DNA of 64,000 bases from the NCBI RefSeq assembly GCF_000526415.1, contig NZ_JAGA01000002.1, positions 392,001-456,000 on the forward strand, written 5' to 3'. Positions within the stretch are counted from its first letter, which is position 1, and each line of letters opens with the position of its first letter. The translations under genes and the position numbers were made by a program. The notes below the pieces were generated by a model that worked only from the letters and a program-made list of their open reading frames with translations, made no database searches and had not been told where the DNA came from. Below are positions 25,372 through 34,661 of this stretch, one piece after another. This stretch comes from Kallotenue papyrolyticum. Its GTDB lineage: Bacteria > Chloroflexota > Chloroflexia > Chloroflexales > Kallotenuaceae.

Positions 25372-28300
25372 TCAAGCAGAAGGCATGCCAGCAGCCGGCC
25401 AGGTAAAGCGGAAGGTAGCGCCCTGGCCTTCATCCGACTCAACCCAGACGCGCCCGCCCTGATGTTCGACGATCTTCTTGACCAGCGCCAGGCCCAGACC
25501 GCTGCCCTCAACCTGGTCGCGCGGCGCGAGTGTCTGGAAGATGCCGAAGATGCGCTCGTGATACTGGGGGGCGATGCCAGGCCCATTGTCGGCGACGGCG
25601 AACTCGACCAGCCCGGCGCGCTGCTCGGCGCTGATGCGAATGTGGAGCGCCGGCCCATGATGGTGTTTGATCGCATTGCCGATCAGATTGGAGAAGACTT
25701 GATGCAGCGGCAGGCGCTCGGTGAAGAGCACCGGCATGCCGTCAGTAATGGTGATCGTGGCGTGCTGCGGCGGCGCGAGCAGATCGAGGATCTCGTCCAG
25801 CAATTGGCGCACATCGACGTGCTCTTTGACGCCGCCGCTTCTGCCCACGCGCGAATACTGCAGAATGCCGTCGATCAGCCCTTCCATGCGCAGGACGCGT
25901 CCGCGCAGCAGCGTCAGGTGCTGGCGGATATTGGGGGTGGCGCGCTCGCCCAGGTCTTCTTCGATCCACTGGGCGAGATTGGCGATGCCGCGCAGCGGCG
26001 CTTTGAGGTCGTGCGAGGTGATGTAGGCGAACTGATCCAGCTCGCGGTTGCTGGCCTCCAGCGCCTGGGTGAGGCGCTGAAGCTCATCGGCGCGGCGTTC
26101 GATTTCGCGACGGGCCAGCACCATATCGGTCACATCCACGCCATGCACATAGATGCCGCCGATCGCCCCGTCGGCTTCACGCATGGGCTGGTACACGAAG
26201 TTGACAAAGCGTTCTTCGAGCGGACCCTGCGGCTGCCGCTGCAGCAGCACGCGCACCTCGCGGCCGATAAACGGCTCGCCGCTCTGGTACACGCGGTCGA
26301 GCAGCTCGATGAAGCCCTGGGCGACGACTTCCGGCAGCGCTTCGGCTACTGGCTTGCCGATGATCTGCCGGTAGCCGATCAGCTGGTCGTAGGCCGGGTT
26401 GGTGCGCTCGAAGACATGGTGTGGGCCGCGCAGAATGGCGATGAAGGCCGGCGCGTTGATGAACAGCTCGGCCAAGCGGGCGCGCTCGAACTCCAGCGTG
26501 TGGATCAGGCGCTCGCGCTCGGCTTCCATCTGCTTGCGTGCAGTGGTATCGAACGAGATGCCGACCAGGCCGGTGACGCGGCCCTGCGCGTCGCGGATCG
26601 GCGTTTTGAAGGTGGTGACCCAGCGCACCTGGCCGTTGGCGTCGTGTACCTGCTCCTCAATGTTGTGGCAGGGCTGGCCGCTGGTAATGACTGCATGATC
26701 GTCGCGGCGGTAGCGCTCGGCCAGCTCGCGTGGAAAGAAATCAAAGTCGGTTTTGCCGGCAATCGCCTCCAGCGGGCGGTTGACCAGCTCGGCAAAGGCG
26801 CGATTGACGGTGATGTAGCGTGAGGCGCAGTCTTTGTAGAAGGCGATCGCCGGCACAGTGTTGAGCAAGGCTTCCTGCTGCAGCGCGCGTTCCAGCGCCT
26901 GTTGGCGGGCCTGCTTTTCGGCAGTGATGTCGCGCACTTCGATCACCGTACCGACCGGACGGCCCTGCGCGTAGATCGGCCGGGCTGCGCACATCACCGG
27001 AAAGAACTCGCCATTTTTGCGAATAAAGACATCCTCATGGTCGCGCACGGGCTGGTTCTGCTCCAGCGCCCGATCTAGGGGACACGCCTGGCGCGGAAAC
27101 GGGCGGCCATCGGCATAGTGGTGATGGATCGCATCATGTAGCGCCATGGCGCGAATCTCTTCCAGCCGGTAGCCGGTCATCTCCTCGGCGGCGCGATTCA
27201 TGAAGGTGCAGCGTCCATCCGGGTCCATCATAAACAACGCCGAGGTGGCGTTCTCCAGGATGGTGGTCATCAATCCGCTCTGGCGATGGAGCTCCTCCTC
27301 AATCTGCCGCCGTTCGGTAACGTCGCGGATCACGGCGATGCAGCCCGCCGACTCGTGCGCCAGGGTGATGTACTGCAGGGTGATGTCCAGTTGCCGCAGC
27401 ACGCCGTCCGGACGCCGATGTGTCGTTTCCAGGAGGCGGCGCAGATGCTCGCCGTGCCGGAGTGACGCGATCAGATCACGCAGGTGCTGCTCATCGAGCG
27501 CCGGCAGCAGCTCGTGTAGGGTGGCCGGTGGTGTCGCCGCAGCGTCAGCGACCAATTGCTCGAGCGCGCCGCGGTTGGCGTAGTGGATCTGCAACGTGTC
27601 GGGATCGAAGAGCAGCACGCCGTCGTAGATCTGGTCTAGGGCGTGGCGCAACTGCGACTGCTCGTGGTAGAGCCGGGCGTTGTCGATGGCGATAGAGGTG
27701 CGGCGGGCCAGATCTTCGGCCAGGCGGAGATCGTCGGGGCCGAACTGACGGCGCGACTCGGCGCTGACCAGCGTCAACGTGCCCAGAATGCGACCGCGCG
27801 CCATGAGCGGCACGATCATCGATGAGTGCAGGCCCAGCGCGAGCAGGATGCGTTGCACCTCGGGATCGGCGACCGTCTGGCACACCAGCGCCTCGGTGAT
27901 GACGGGGATCAGTTCGGCCTGGCCGCTGCGCAGCACGCGGGCCACGCCATGCGGCGCGGCGGGATCGAAGGGGACGCGTCGGTAGAGCTCGTGCGCCAGC
28001 GCCACCTTGTGCGGATCGACGTGCGCCACCGCCATACGCTGCAGGCGTCCATCGGCCTGGCAGATGTCAATCGCGCACCAGTCGGCCAGGTAGGGCACGG
28101 CCAGGTGCGCCAGGCGTTGCAGGGTGGTTTCAACGTCCAGCGACTGGCTGACGATCTGGGTGGCGTTGGCTAGAAAGCGCAAGGCGTCGATGGTGCGGTG
28201 CTGCGCGTCGATGTCGTGGCAGACGCCGGCCCAACCGATCAGCGTCCCTGTGGCGCTGCGGATCGGCTGCGCGCGATCGATGAACCAGCGGTATTGGCCG

Positions 28301-28659
28301 TCGTGGCGGCGCAGACGGTACTCGATCGCGCCCGCGCCATCCGTGTCGTGCAGGTGGCGCCAGTGAGCCAGGACGTGCTCGCGATCGTCGGGGTGCAGCG
28401 CGGCCAGGGCGCCGCTGCCCAGTGACTCATCTTGACTCAGGCCGGTATAGTCGTGCCAGTACTGATTGACATAGATCCATGCACCATCCGCGTTGGTGGC
28501 GTAGATGATCTGGGGTAGGCTGTCGGCCAACAGGCGGTAGCGCTGTTCACTGTGCAGGGCCTGAGCCTCGTAGGCGGCGAGGCGTTGTTCAAGCTCATGG
28601 ATGCGCTGGCGGAGGCTGGCACGTTCATCGTCGCGCGCGCGATCGACAGGTGGCTGCAT
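25372..28659 (-). CDS. large multi-PAS/GAF histidine kinase
   Basis: 1095 aa, no membrane helices. Order: short coiled coil; PAS-PAC (about 35-155); GAF (about 170-320, VPYLADWCAIDICQADGRL); then at least four further PAS domains; HisKA with FAYITSHDLKAPLRGIANLA; HATPase with NLIGNAIKHHHGPA, DNGPGI, GSGLGLALVKKIV. The kinase core is the type found in phytochrome-related sensors, but I see no chromophore Cys region, so the signal is unknown. First gene of the operon with an Rcp1-like regulator and a receiver-kinase hybrid. The PAS count is approximate by eye. Confidence 0.95.
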   Translation of the reverse strand: MQPPVDRARDDERASLRQRIHELEQRLAAYEAQALHSEQRYRLLADSLPQIIYATNADGAWIYVNQYWHDYTGLSQDESLGSGALAALHPDDREHVLAHWRHLHDTDGAGAIEYRLRRHDGQYRWFIDRAQPIRSATGTLIGWAGVCHDIDAQHRTIDALRFLANATQIVSQSLDVETTLQRLAHLAVPYLADWCAIDICQADGRLQRMAVAHVDPHKVALAHELYRRVPFDPAAPHGVARVLRSGQAELIPVITEALVCQTVADPEVQRILLALGLHSSMIVPLMARGRILGTLTLVSAESRRQFGPDDLRLAEDLARRTSIAIDNARLYHEQSQLRHALDQIYDGVLLFDPDTLQIHYANRGALEQLVADAAATPPATLHELLPALDEQHLRDLIASLRHGEHLRRLLETTHRRPDGVLRQLDITLQYITLAHESAGCIAVIRDVTERRQIEEELHRQSGLMTTILENATSALFMMDPDGRCTFMNRAAEEMTGYRLEEIRAMALHDAIHHHYADGRPFPRQACPLDRALEQNQPVRDHEDVFIRKNGEFFPVMCAARPIYAQGRPVGTVIEVRDITAEKQARQQALERALQQEALLNTVPAIAFYKDCASRYITVNRAFAELVNRPLEAIAGKTDFDFFPRELAERYRRDDHAVITSGQPCHNIEEQVHDANGQVRWVTTFKTPIRDAQGRVTGLVGISFDTTARKQMEAERERLIHTLEFERARLAELFINAPAFIAILRGPHHVFERTNPAYDQLIGYRQIIGKPVAEALPEVVAQGFIELLDRVYQSGEPFIGREVRVLLQRQPQGPLEERFVNFVYQPMREADGAIGGIYVHGVDVTDMVLARREIERRADELQRLTQALEASNRELDQFAYITSHDLKAPLRGIANLAQWIEEDLGERATPNIRQHLTLLRGRVLRMEGLIDGILQYSRVGRSGGVKEHVDVRQLLDEILDLLAPPQHATITITDGMPVLFTERLPLHQVFSNLIGNAIKHHHGPALHIRISAEQRAGLVEFAVADNGPGIAPQYHERIFGIFQTLAPRDQVEGSGLGLALVKKIVEHQGGRVWVESDEGQGATFRFTWPAAGMPSA

Positions 28660-28746
28660 GGCGATCGATCCAGAAAAGATAGAGCGACTGTTTAATGATT
28701 GCTATGATAACACGGTCTCGCCCCACCCGCGTTCTCTGACCGATGG

Positions 28747-29049
28747 CTAGTGCTGATCGGATGACTCGAGCGGCACGATCTCGCCGTTGCGCAACTGGGT
28801 CACCACGCCGGCGACGACCGTGGGGTCGAGGCCGAAGCGGTGGCTGCAGCGCACACCATCGCCCTGCGCGCCCGCGTTGTAGCGGCACTCCAGGCAGCGC
28901 GCGAAGACGGCGGGCGCATCCCAGTAGCTGCAGTGGTCGGCGGCGCGGCGCGGCGAACCGAAGCGGATCAGCCGCGTGGCCGGTGGCGCGGTGCTGCCCG
29001 GCGGTTCATCCGCCAGGATCTGGCGGCGGCGATCACGCTTGCTGCGCAT
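28747..29049 (-). CDS. small Cys-containing hypothetical protein
   Basis: 100 aa from ATG 29049 (MRSKRDRRRQ). Four cysteines in C-x11-C-x2-C-x12-C spacing (HCSYWDAPAVFARCLECRYNAG ... VRCSHRF is the core region) suggest a zinc or iron-sulfur site. No membrane segment. Its start overlaps the end of the OsmC gene by 17 bp, placing it last in the AI-2E permease/OsmC unit. An earlier start at 29214 would run antisense-like across OsmC and is less likely. Function unknown. Confidence 0.6.
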   Translation of the reverse strand: MRSKRDRRRQILADEPPGSTAPPATRLIRFGSPRRAADHCSYWDAPAVFARCLECRYNAGAQGDGVRCSHRFGLDPTVVAGVVTQLRNGEIVPLESSDQH

Positions 29050-29416
29050 CAGCAACCTCCAGGTGGGTGGTGATGCGCGCACCATGCGTGAGCGTGGCAT
29101 GCACGGTGCAGTGCTCGGCGGCGCGCAGCAGTGCGGCATGGCGGTTGGGGGGCAGCTCCGGCCCAATTCGCAGCGTGAGTTGCATGTCGCTGATGCGGCG
29201 GGGCCGTTCGGCAAGCTGCCAGCGCACCGCGATCGTCAGTCCATGCAGATGCACCTGCGCTGTGGCGGCGTAGTCCAGCAACACGGCAGCCGTGCACAGC
29301 GCCAGCGACGCGGCCAGCATCTGCAGCGGTCCGAAGGGCGCGCCCGCGATGTTCAGCTCGTCGTGGGCGTCTAGCTCCAGACGGATGTGATCCTCGGCCA
29401 GAATGGTGAGCAGCAT
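29033..29416 (-). CDS. OsmC-family protein
   Basis: 127 aa. OsmC/Ohr fold: conserved GPLQMLAASLALCTAAVL helix carrying one Cys and the C-terminal HCTVHATLTHGARI segment carrying the second, which would form the peroxidatic pair. These proteins reduce organic hydroperoxides or act on small thiols. The gene begins in TGATG overlap with the permease stop, so it is translationally coupled. Confidence 0.85.
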   Translation of the reverse strand: MLLTILAEDHIRLELDAHDELNIAGAPFGPLQMLAASLALCTAAVLLDYAATAQVHLHGLTIAVRWQLAERPRRISDMQLTLRIGPELPPNRHAALLRAAEHCTVHATLTHGARITTHLEVADAQQA

Positions 29417-30621
29417 CAGGCCTCCTCCTCGGGGCGCACAGCAGACGTGGCGCGCGCCAGTTCCAGCGCCTCGCGCTGGGGTGGGTCGCTCGTGGCGAGC
29501 GACGCGCGCCGCTCGCGGCCGCTGCGTCGGTCACTATCAACCACAGCTACCGGTGCGGTCCACCAGCCGCTGCGTTCGTAGAGCGGCAAGAGGTAGCGCT
29601 TGATCGCTTTGCCGACGACTGTGGCGATGATCGCCGCAGCAGGGATCGAGAACAACACGCCGGCCAGGCCGTAGATTTTCGCGCCGAGCAGCACGGCGAA
29701 CAAGACCAGCAGCGGGTTGATACCCAGTTCACGGCCCATGATACGCGGCATGAGCGCGTGCGTCAGCAGCAACTGACCGCCGATCAGCACGCCGATGGCC
29801 AGCAGCGCCGTGCCCGGCGGCAGCGAGAGCAGAAAGACCAGGCCTAGCAGCGTGTTGGCCAGCGTGCCGCCGATAAAAGGCAGTAGCCGTAGCAAAAAGA
29901 CTGCCAGCACCCACAGCAGGGCATTGGGCACGTTGAAGACGCGCACCAGCAGCGCGCTGCCCAGCGTGCCCAGCGCCACGACATAGAAGTAGCCGCGGAT
30001 GTAGGAGGAGTAGGTCCACTTCACATCGCGCATGAAGGTGTCGTACTCGTCGCGCCAGCGCGGTGGAATGACGGGACGCACCAGATCGGTCATGCGACCG
30101 CTGGTTAGGCTCATGTACACGCTGACGGTGATCACCAGCACGGTGCGTCCCAGCGCGCCGACCAGGCCCTGCGCAATGCTGATCACGCGCGTCGCGGCCA
30201 GACTGGCCAGATCGGTGCCCACGCTGATGATCTGATTGGTGATCGCCAGCGGATCGATCGCCACGCCGAACTGTTGCAGGGTCGCGGCCAGCTCCTCGGC
30301 GCGACCGGCCAACGAACGCACCAGGCGCGGCGCGCTGGCTGCCAGTACCGTCAGTTGCGGCGCCAGCCAGATCAAGCCGCTGATCAGCCCGCCGAGCGTC
30401 AGCGCATAGGCGATGGCGATTGCCAGGCTGCGGGGTAGGCGCAGCGCCTCCAGCCGGCGGATCAGCGGATCGAGCAGCAGCTTCAGCAGCCAGGCCAGGC
30501 CGAAGATCAGCAGGATGTCGGCGATGCGGTACAGGATCTGAAAGACCTGCTCGATCAGCCACAGGCCGGCCACCAGCGCCAGAATGATCATCAAGTAGCG
30601 TGGAACCGCGATGCGTCCCAT
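29416..30621 (-). CDS. AI-2E family (PerM-like) transporter
   Basis: 401 aa, about eight membrane helices. Typical AI-2E family features: long soluble loop after the third helix (RSLAGRAEELAATLQQFG...), then VITVSVYMSLTSGRM, SYIRGYFYVVALGTLGSALLV and LLPFIGGTLANTLLGLVFLL, and the signature MPRIMGRELGINPLLVLFAVLLGAKIYGLAGV. Some members export autoinducer-2 or act in Na+/H+ antiport; substrate here is not predictable. A charged 60-residue cytosolic tail follows. It is downstream of two prolyl-tRNA synthetase genes, separated by a stem-loop. Confidence 0.92.
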   Translation of the reverse strand: MGRIAVPRYLMIILALVAGLWLIEQVFQILYRIADILLIFGLAWLLKLLLDPLIRRLEALRLPRSLAIAIAYALTLGGLISGLIWLAPQLTVLAASAPRLVRSLAGRAEELAATLQQFGVAIDPLAITNQIISVGTDLASLAATRVISIAQGLVGALGRTVLVITVSVYMSLTSGRMTDLVRPVIPPRWRDEYDTFMRDVKWTYSSYIRGYFYVVALGTLGSALLVRVFNVPNALLWVLAVFLLRLLPFIGGTLANTLLGLVFLLSLPPGTALLAIGVLIGGQLLLTHALMPRIMGRELGINPLLVLFAVLLGAKIYGLAGVLFSIPAAAIIATVVGKAIKRYLLPLYERSGWWTAPVAVVDSDRRSGRERRASLATSDPPQREALELARATSAVRPEEEA

Positions 30622-30622
30622 A

Positions 30623-30686
30623 GCTTCAAGGGCGGCCTTCAGCGGGCGAGCACGGCGGCGGCGCCTGCCCGTCTCGCCCCTGAAGC
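30623..30686 (-). other. long stem-loop after second proS
   Basis: GCTTCAAGGGCG (30623-30634) pairs with CGCCCCTGAAGC (30675-30686) with one mismatch and a GC-rich loop. It lies between the second proS stop and the AI-2E permease start and has no U-tract. It may reduce read-through from the T-box operon. Confidence 0.45.
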
Positions 30687-30690
30687 CACG

Positions 30691-32130
30691 CTAGTAGGAG
30701 CGCGCGAAGATGGCGACGCGCCGCGTGCGTTTGCCGGTGAAGAAGCAGACGCCCTCTTGCTCCGGCTGCTCAAACGGGATCACGCGCACCGTCGCCTTGG
30801 TCTCCTCTTTGATGCGGTCTTCGTCCTCGCCCGTGCCGGCGAAGTAGACGCGTACAAAGCCCTGCTCGACGCGCTCCTTGAATTCATGGTAATCCCTGGC
30901 CTCGAAGGTGCGCTCGTCGCGGAAGCGTTTGGCGCGTTCGAAGAGCGCGGTCTGGATCTCGTCCAGCAGCGCACTGATGCGCTCCGTCAGCCCGGCCTGT
31001 TCGACAAAGCTCTTGCCCTCGCGGCCCGGACGGTCGCGCCGCGCCAGCGCCACGGTGCCTTTCTGCACATCCTTGGGGCCGACTTCGACGCGCACCGGCA
31101 CACCCTTGACCTCCCACTCGTTGAAGCGGAAGCCGGGCGTGAGGTGCTCGCGGTCGTCCACACGGAAGCGGAAGCGGCCCTTCCAGTCGGCGGTCAGCCG
31201 TGCCACCGTTTCCAGCACCGCGCTGCGCTCCTCGTCGTTCTTGTAGATCGGCACCACCACCACCTGCAGCGGTGCGACGCGCGGCGGCAGCACCAGCCCG
31301 TCGTCGTCGCTGTGGGTCATGATCAGCGCGCCGATCAGGCGCGTGGACGCGCCCCAGGAGGTGGTCCAGCAGTACTCTTCGCGGTTGTCGGGCGTGGTGT
31401 ACTTGATCTCGAACGAGCGCGCGAAGTTCTGGCCCAGGTTGTGGCTGGTGCCGGCCTGCAGTGCCTTGCCGTCCTGCATCATCGCTTCGATGGCATAGGT
31501 GCGCAGCGCGCCGGCGAACTTTTCGCGATCAGTCTTGAGGCCGCGATAGACCGGAATCGCCATGGCGCTTTCGACCGTGGCGGCATACACCTCGTGCAGG
31601 ATGCGCAGTGTCTCCTCCTCGGCCTCCTGCTCGGTGGCGTGCGCGGTATGGCCCTCCTGCCACAGAAACTCGGTGGTGCGCAGGAAGGGACGGGTGCGCA
31701 GCTCCCAGCGCACCACGTTGGCCCACTGGTTGATCAGCACCGGCAGATCGCGCCAGGAGCGGATCCAGCGCGCATAGGTTGCGCCGATGATCGTTTCGGA
31801 GGTGGGCCGCACCACCAGCGGCTCGGCCAGCTCTTCACCGCCGGCGCGCGTGACCTCGGCGACTTCGGGCGCGAAGCCCTCGACATGCTCGGCCTCCTTC
31901 ATCAGGTAGCTCTTGGGGATGAAGAGCGGGAAGTAGGCGTTGACATGCCCGGTCTCTTTGATGCGCCGATCCAGTTCGCCCTGGATCAGCTCCCAGATCG
32001 CGTAGCCGTGCGGCTTGATCACCATGCAGCCGCGCACGCCCGAGGCTTCGGCCAGCCCGGCCTGCTCGACGATGTCCAGATACCACTGCGAATAGTCTTG
32101 CGCGCGCGGTGTAATGCCTTCTTTTGCCAT
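30691..32130 (-). CDS. proS: prolyl-tRNA synthetase, eukaryote/archaeal type
   Basis: 479 aa class II synthetase lacking the bacterial insertion domain. Motif 2 region (RTRPFLRTTEFLWQEGHTAHAT), proline-binding LQAGTSHNLGQNFARSFEIKY and TTSWGASTRLIGALIMTHSDDDGLVLPP, an anticodon-binding domain and the C-terminal zinc-like/Tyr-ending domain (ending ARSY) are all of the type found in archaea, eukaryotes and some bacteria. It charges tRNA-Pro. It lies 45 bp behind a complete bacterial-type proS in one T-box-led operon, so the cell has two distinct ProRS. The terminal Tyr is normal for this type. Confidence 0.96.
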   Translation of the reverse strand: MAKEGITPRAQDYSQWYLDIVEQAGLAEASGVRGCMVIKPHGYAIWELIQGELDRRIKETGHVNAYFPLFIPKSYLMKEAEHVEGFAPEVAEVTRAGGEELAEPLVVRPTSETIIGATYARWIRSWRDLPVLINQWANVVRWELRTRPFLRTTEFLWQEGHTAHATEQEAEEETLRILHEVYAATVESAMAIPVYRGLKTDREKFAGALRTYAIEAMMQDGKALQAGTSHNLGQNFARSFEIKYTTPDNREEYCWTTSWGASTRLIGALIMTHSDDDGLVLPPRVAPLQVVVVPIYKNDEERSAVLETVARLTADWKGRFRFRVDDREHLTPGFRFNEWEVKGVPVRVEVGPKDVQKGTVALARRDRPGREGKSFVEQAGLTERISALLDEIQTALFERAKRFRDERTFEARDYHEFKERVEQGFVRVYFAGTGEDEDRIKEETKATVRVIPFEQPEQEGVCFFTGKRTRRVAIFARSY

Positions 32131-32175
32131 GATCTACTCCTTTGTTTAACCGTGATGTTGCCGAAACGATACGGG

Positions 32176-33927
32176 TCAGTTCGCGGTGTCGGTCGGCGGC
32201 GTCTGATGTAGCGCCGCGATCTCGGCCTGCACGGCGGCGACCGCCTCCTCGAGCGGCACCTGGCGGGCGGTTGCCGCGTTGCGCCGCTTCAACTCCACAC
32301 CGCCCTGCGCCAACGACCGCTCCGAGATGGTGAGGCGCAGCGGCAGGCCGCGCAGATCGGCGTCGGCGAACTTCACGCCGGCGCTGACGTCGCGATCGTC
32401 GTACAGCACCTCGATGCCGGCGCGCTGGAGCTCGGCATAGAGCTCTTCGGCGGCGGCGCGCGTCGTGTCCTGCTTCGCCAGGGCCACCAGCGCGACCTGG
32501 TAGGGCGCGACGGCGATCGGCCAGCACAGGCCGCGTTCGTCGTGGTAGTGTTCGGCGATGCAGGCCAGCAGCCGCCCAACCCCGATGCCGTACGAGCCCA
32601 TCACGATCGGTCGCTGCACTCCGTCCTCATCCAGGTAGAACGCGCCCAGCGCCTGGGTGTAGCGCGTGCCAAGCTGGAAGATGTTGCCGACTTCCACGCC
32701 GCGCTGCACCTGGAGCGGCTGGCCACAGGTGGGGCAGGGCGCGCCCTCTGTCGCCAGCGCGATCGGTCCAACAGCATGCGGCACGTAGTCACGACCTGCA
32801 TTCGTGTTGAGCAGATGGTAGCCGGGCTCGTTCGCGCCCGCGACCAGATTGGTCGCCTCGGCCACCAGCTCATCGACGATGATCATCGCCTTGGTCCGAT
32901 CAACGCCAACCGGCGAGCCGTAGCCGGCTACGGCTCCGGCGGCCGCGATCTCCTCCGGCTGGGCCGGGCGCAGCGCGCGCGCACCGCTGAGGTGGAGCAC
33001 CTGCGTTGGGTTGACTTCCATGTCGCCGCGCACCACGGCGATGATCAGGTGCGCCGGCTGCTCCGGACCCCAGTCGCCGGTGTAGAAGACAGCTTTGGCG
33101 GTCTGGCGGGGATCGATCTCCAGCATGGCGGCCAGTGCGGCGATGGTGGTCGCGCCGGGCGTGGCCACTTTGGCGATGGCACGTGGTGCGCCGCCGTCGT
33201 AGGGCTCTGTGCGGAAGCGCGCTACTTCCTGGTTGGCGGCATAGCCGCAGGCGGCGCAGATCACCAGCGTATCCTCGCCGATCGGCGTGAGGTACATAAA
33301 CTCGTGCGCCTGCTGACCGCCCATCATGCCGACATCGCTGCCGACGGCGATCACCGGCAGGCCGCAGCGCGCGAAGATGCGCAGGTAGGCCTGGTAGTGC
33401 GCCGCATACTGTCGTTGCAGGCCGGCCTCGTCGCGATCCAGCGAGTAGGCGTCCTTCATCGTGAATTCGCGCGTGCGGATCAGGCCAGCGCGTGGACGCG
33501 GCTCGTCACGAAATTTGGTCTGGATCTGGAAGATGGTCTGCGGCAACTGGCGGTACGAGCGGATCTCCGAGCGCGCCAGCTCGGCCACGACCTCCTCGTG
33601 CGTCATGGCCAGCAGCAGGTCGCGGCCCCGCCGGTCACGGAAGCGCGCCATGGTCTCATCGATCGCCTGCCAGCGACCGCTCTGCTGCCACAGCTCGGCG
33701 GGATGAACGACCGGCAGCGTCACCTCCTGCGCACCGATGGCCTGCATCTCCTCACGGATGATCTGCTCGATCTTGCGCAGCGCGCGCTGGGCCAGCGGTA
33801 GATACGAAAAGATGCCGGCTGCCAGTTGGCGGATGTAGCCGGCGCGCACCAGCAGCCGGTGCGAGGCGACCTCGGCCTCGGCCGGCGCCTCGCGCAGCGT
33901 CTCACCGAAGAGCTGCGAAACGCGCAT
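32176..33927 (-). CDS. proS: prolyl-tRNA synthetase, bacterial type with editing (INS) domain
   Basis: 583 aa. The N-terminus MRVSQLFGETLREAPAEAEV, motif 1/2 (LPVVHPAELWQQSGRW; TKFRDEPRPRAGLIRTREFTMKDAYS) and motif 3 (MGSYGIGVGRLLACIAEHYHDE) are of the bacterial type. Residues about 225-385 are the YbaK-like INS domain that hydrolyses Ala-tRNA-Pro, with its Lys in QTAKAVF and a GYGSPVGV loop. A CPTCGQPLQ pair lies after INS. GGAGG precedes the ATG, directly after the terminator of a proline T-box leader. It should be induced when tRNA-Pro is uncharged. Confidence 0.97.
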   Translation of the reverse strand: MRVSQLFGETLREAPAEAEVASHRLLVRAGYIRQLAAGIFSYLPLAQRALRKIEQIIREEMQAIGAQEVTLPVVHPAELWQQSGRWQAIDETMARFRDRRGRDLLLAMTHEEVVAELARSEIRSYRQLPQTIFQIQTKFRDEPRPRAGLIRTREFTMKDAYSLDRDEAGLQRQYAAHYQAYLRIFARCGLPVIAVGSDVGMMGGQQAHEFMYLTPIGEDTLVICAACGYAANQEVARFRTEPYDGGAPRAIAKVATPGATTIAALAAMLEIDPRQTAKAVFYTGDWGPEQPAHLIIAVVRGDMEVNPTQVLHLSGARALRPAQPEEIAAAGAVAGYGSPVGVDRTKAMIIVDELVAEATNLVAGANEPGYHLLNTNAGRDYVPHAVGPIALATEGAPCPTCGQPLQVQRGVEVGNIFQLGTRYTQALGAFYLDEDGVQRPIVMGSYGIGVGRLLACIAEHYHDERGLCWPIAVAPYQVALVALAKQDTTRAAAEELYAELQRAGIEVLYDDRDVSAGVKFADADLRGLPLRLTISERSLAQGGVELKRRNAATARQVPLEEAVAAVQAEIAALHQTPPTDTAN

Positions 33928-33942
33928 GGAACCTCCTCGATC

Positions 33943-34231
33943 AAAAAACCCGTCCGAGCAGTATGCTCAAGGACGGGCCGGACGGCTCGCGGTACCACCT
34001 TGCTTGGAGCTTGATCGCTCCCACTCACTCCCTACCGCCGCCAGGGGCGAGAGGGCGTCCCGATCACGGGGGACGAACCGGCGCGCGTTAGAGCACGATG
34101 CTCGTGCCGCGGCGACTCAGGGGTGGGTTCCACGCTCGGTTGCTGACCGGACTTGCACCCCTGCTCCGGCTCGCTGGCAGCGCCGTGGCGTGTACTGGTC
34201 CCCATCAACGTCGTTCAATGATGCGATTGTG
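33943..34231 (-). promoter_or_regulatory. T-box riboswitch leader (proline)
   Basis: Minus strand, in order: stem I with AGTA GA-motif and a distal loop segment CAGCGAGCCGGAGCAGGGGT; specifier region GTGGAACCCACCCCTGAG, where the proline codon CCC (34127-34125) sits in the expected place; the T-box AGGTGGTACCGCG (34000-33988) that pairs with the uncharged CCA end; and a terminator with stem CCCGTCC/GGACGGG plus inner GAGCA/TGCTC (33977-33949) and six T (33948-33943). Uncharged tRNA-Pro should stabilise the antiterminator and allow transcription of both proS genes. Confidence 0.95.
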
Positions 34232-34237
34232 ATCGAG

Positions 34238-34266
34238 AATCTACCATGCTGCCTGCCGGGTGTCAA
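34238..34266 (-). promoter_or_regulatory. promoter of the T-box/proS operon
   Basis: Minus strand: consensus -35 TTGACA (34266-34261), exactly 17 bp, extended TGG-TAGATT -10 (34243-34238). Predicted start near 34231, just before stem I of the T-box. Confidence 0.85.
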
Positions 34267-34494
34267 CGCGGGCCGCCTGCCCGCCCGGGGGAATGCCGGT
34301 GCGCGCGCCGAGGCTCCATATTGAAGGCTTGAAGAACAAATAGCGCACGCGCGTCACAGGCCTGGTCTGGAAGATCGTCTGTGGGCAGCACCTGGACGAT
34401 CTGGAAGAACGCCTCCGGCTGGTGTTTGCTAAGCATACCTTGCGGTGTTAGCAGCGCTTAGCAATCGGCTGGGTTAGCTTATCAATGCGCTAAA

Positions 34495-34621
34495 GTCCAA
34501 CGGCCAAGCTCAGGTGCGCCGCCAGAGCTATGCAGCATGACTCATGGGCTGGTATGAGTCATCGCCATGCTGACTCAATGTTGCCCGACGTAAAGGCGTC
34601 ACCTGCAGCGCCTTGTTCGGT
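34495..34621 (-). repeat. attC-like 127-bp imperfect palindrome, copy 1
   Basis: Ends match integron attC core sites: on the minus strand it starts ACCGAAC (RYYYAAC with one mismatch) and ends GTTGGAC (GTTRRRY). Inner arms AAGGCGCTGCAGGTG and CACCTGAGCTTGGCC pair with an extra G on the first arm, as attC extrahelical bases do. A central hairpin ATGACTCAT/ATGAGTCAT fills the loop. It lies 40 bp behind the lipoprotein stop, the place an attC holds in a cassette. A second copy, same length and orientation, is at 60079. No integrase gene is in the window. From 34267 to 34494 I see no other feature. Confidence 0.6.
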
Positions 34622-34661
34622 GATCTTCTAAGAATGAATAAGTATTTATAACTATAAATGC

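Noticed and set aside
30757-32211. 484-codon plus-strand frame opposite the second proS
   Set aside because: Antisense shadow; the minus strand is an unambiguous ProRS.
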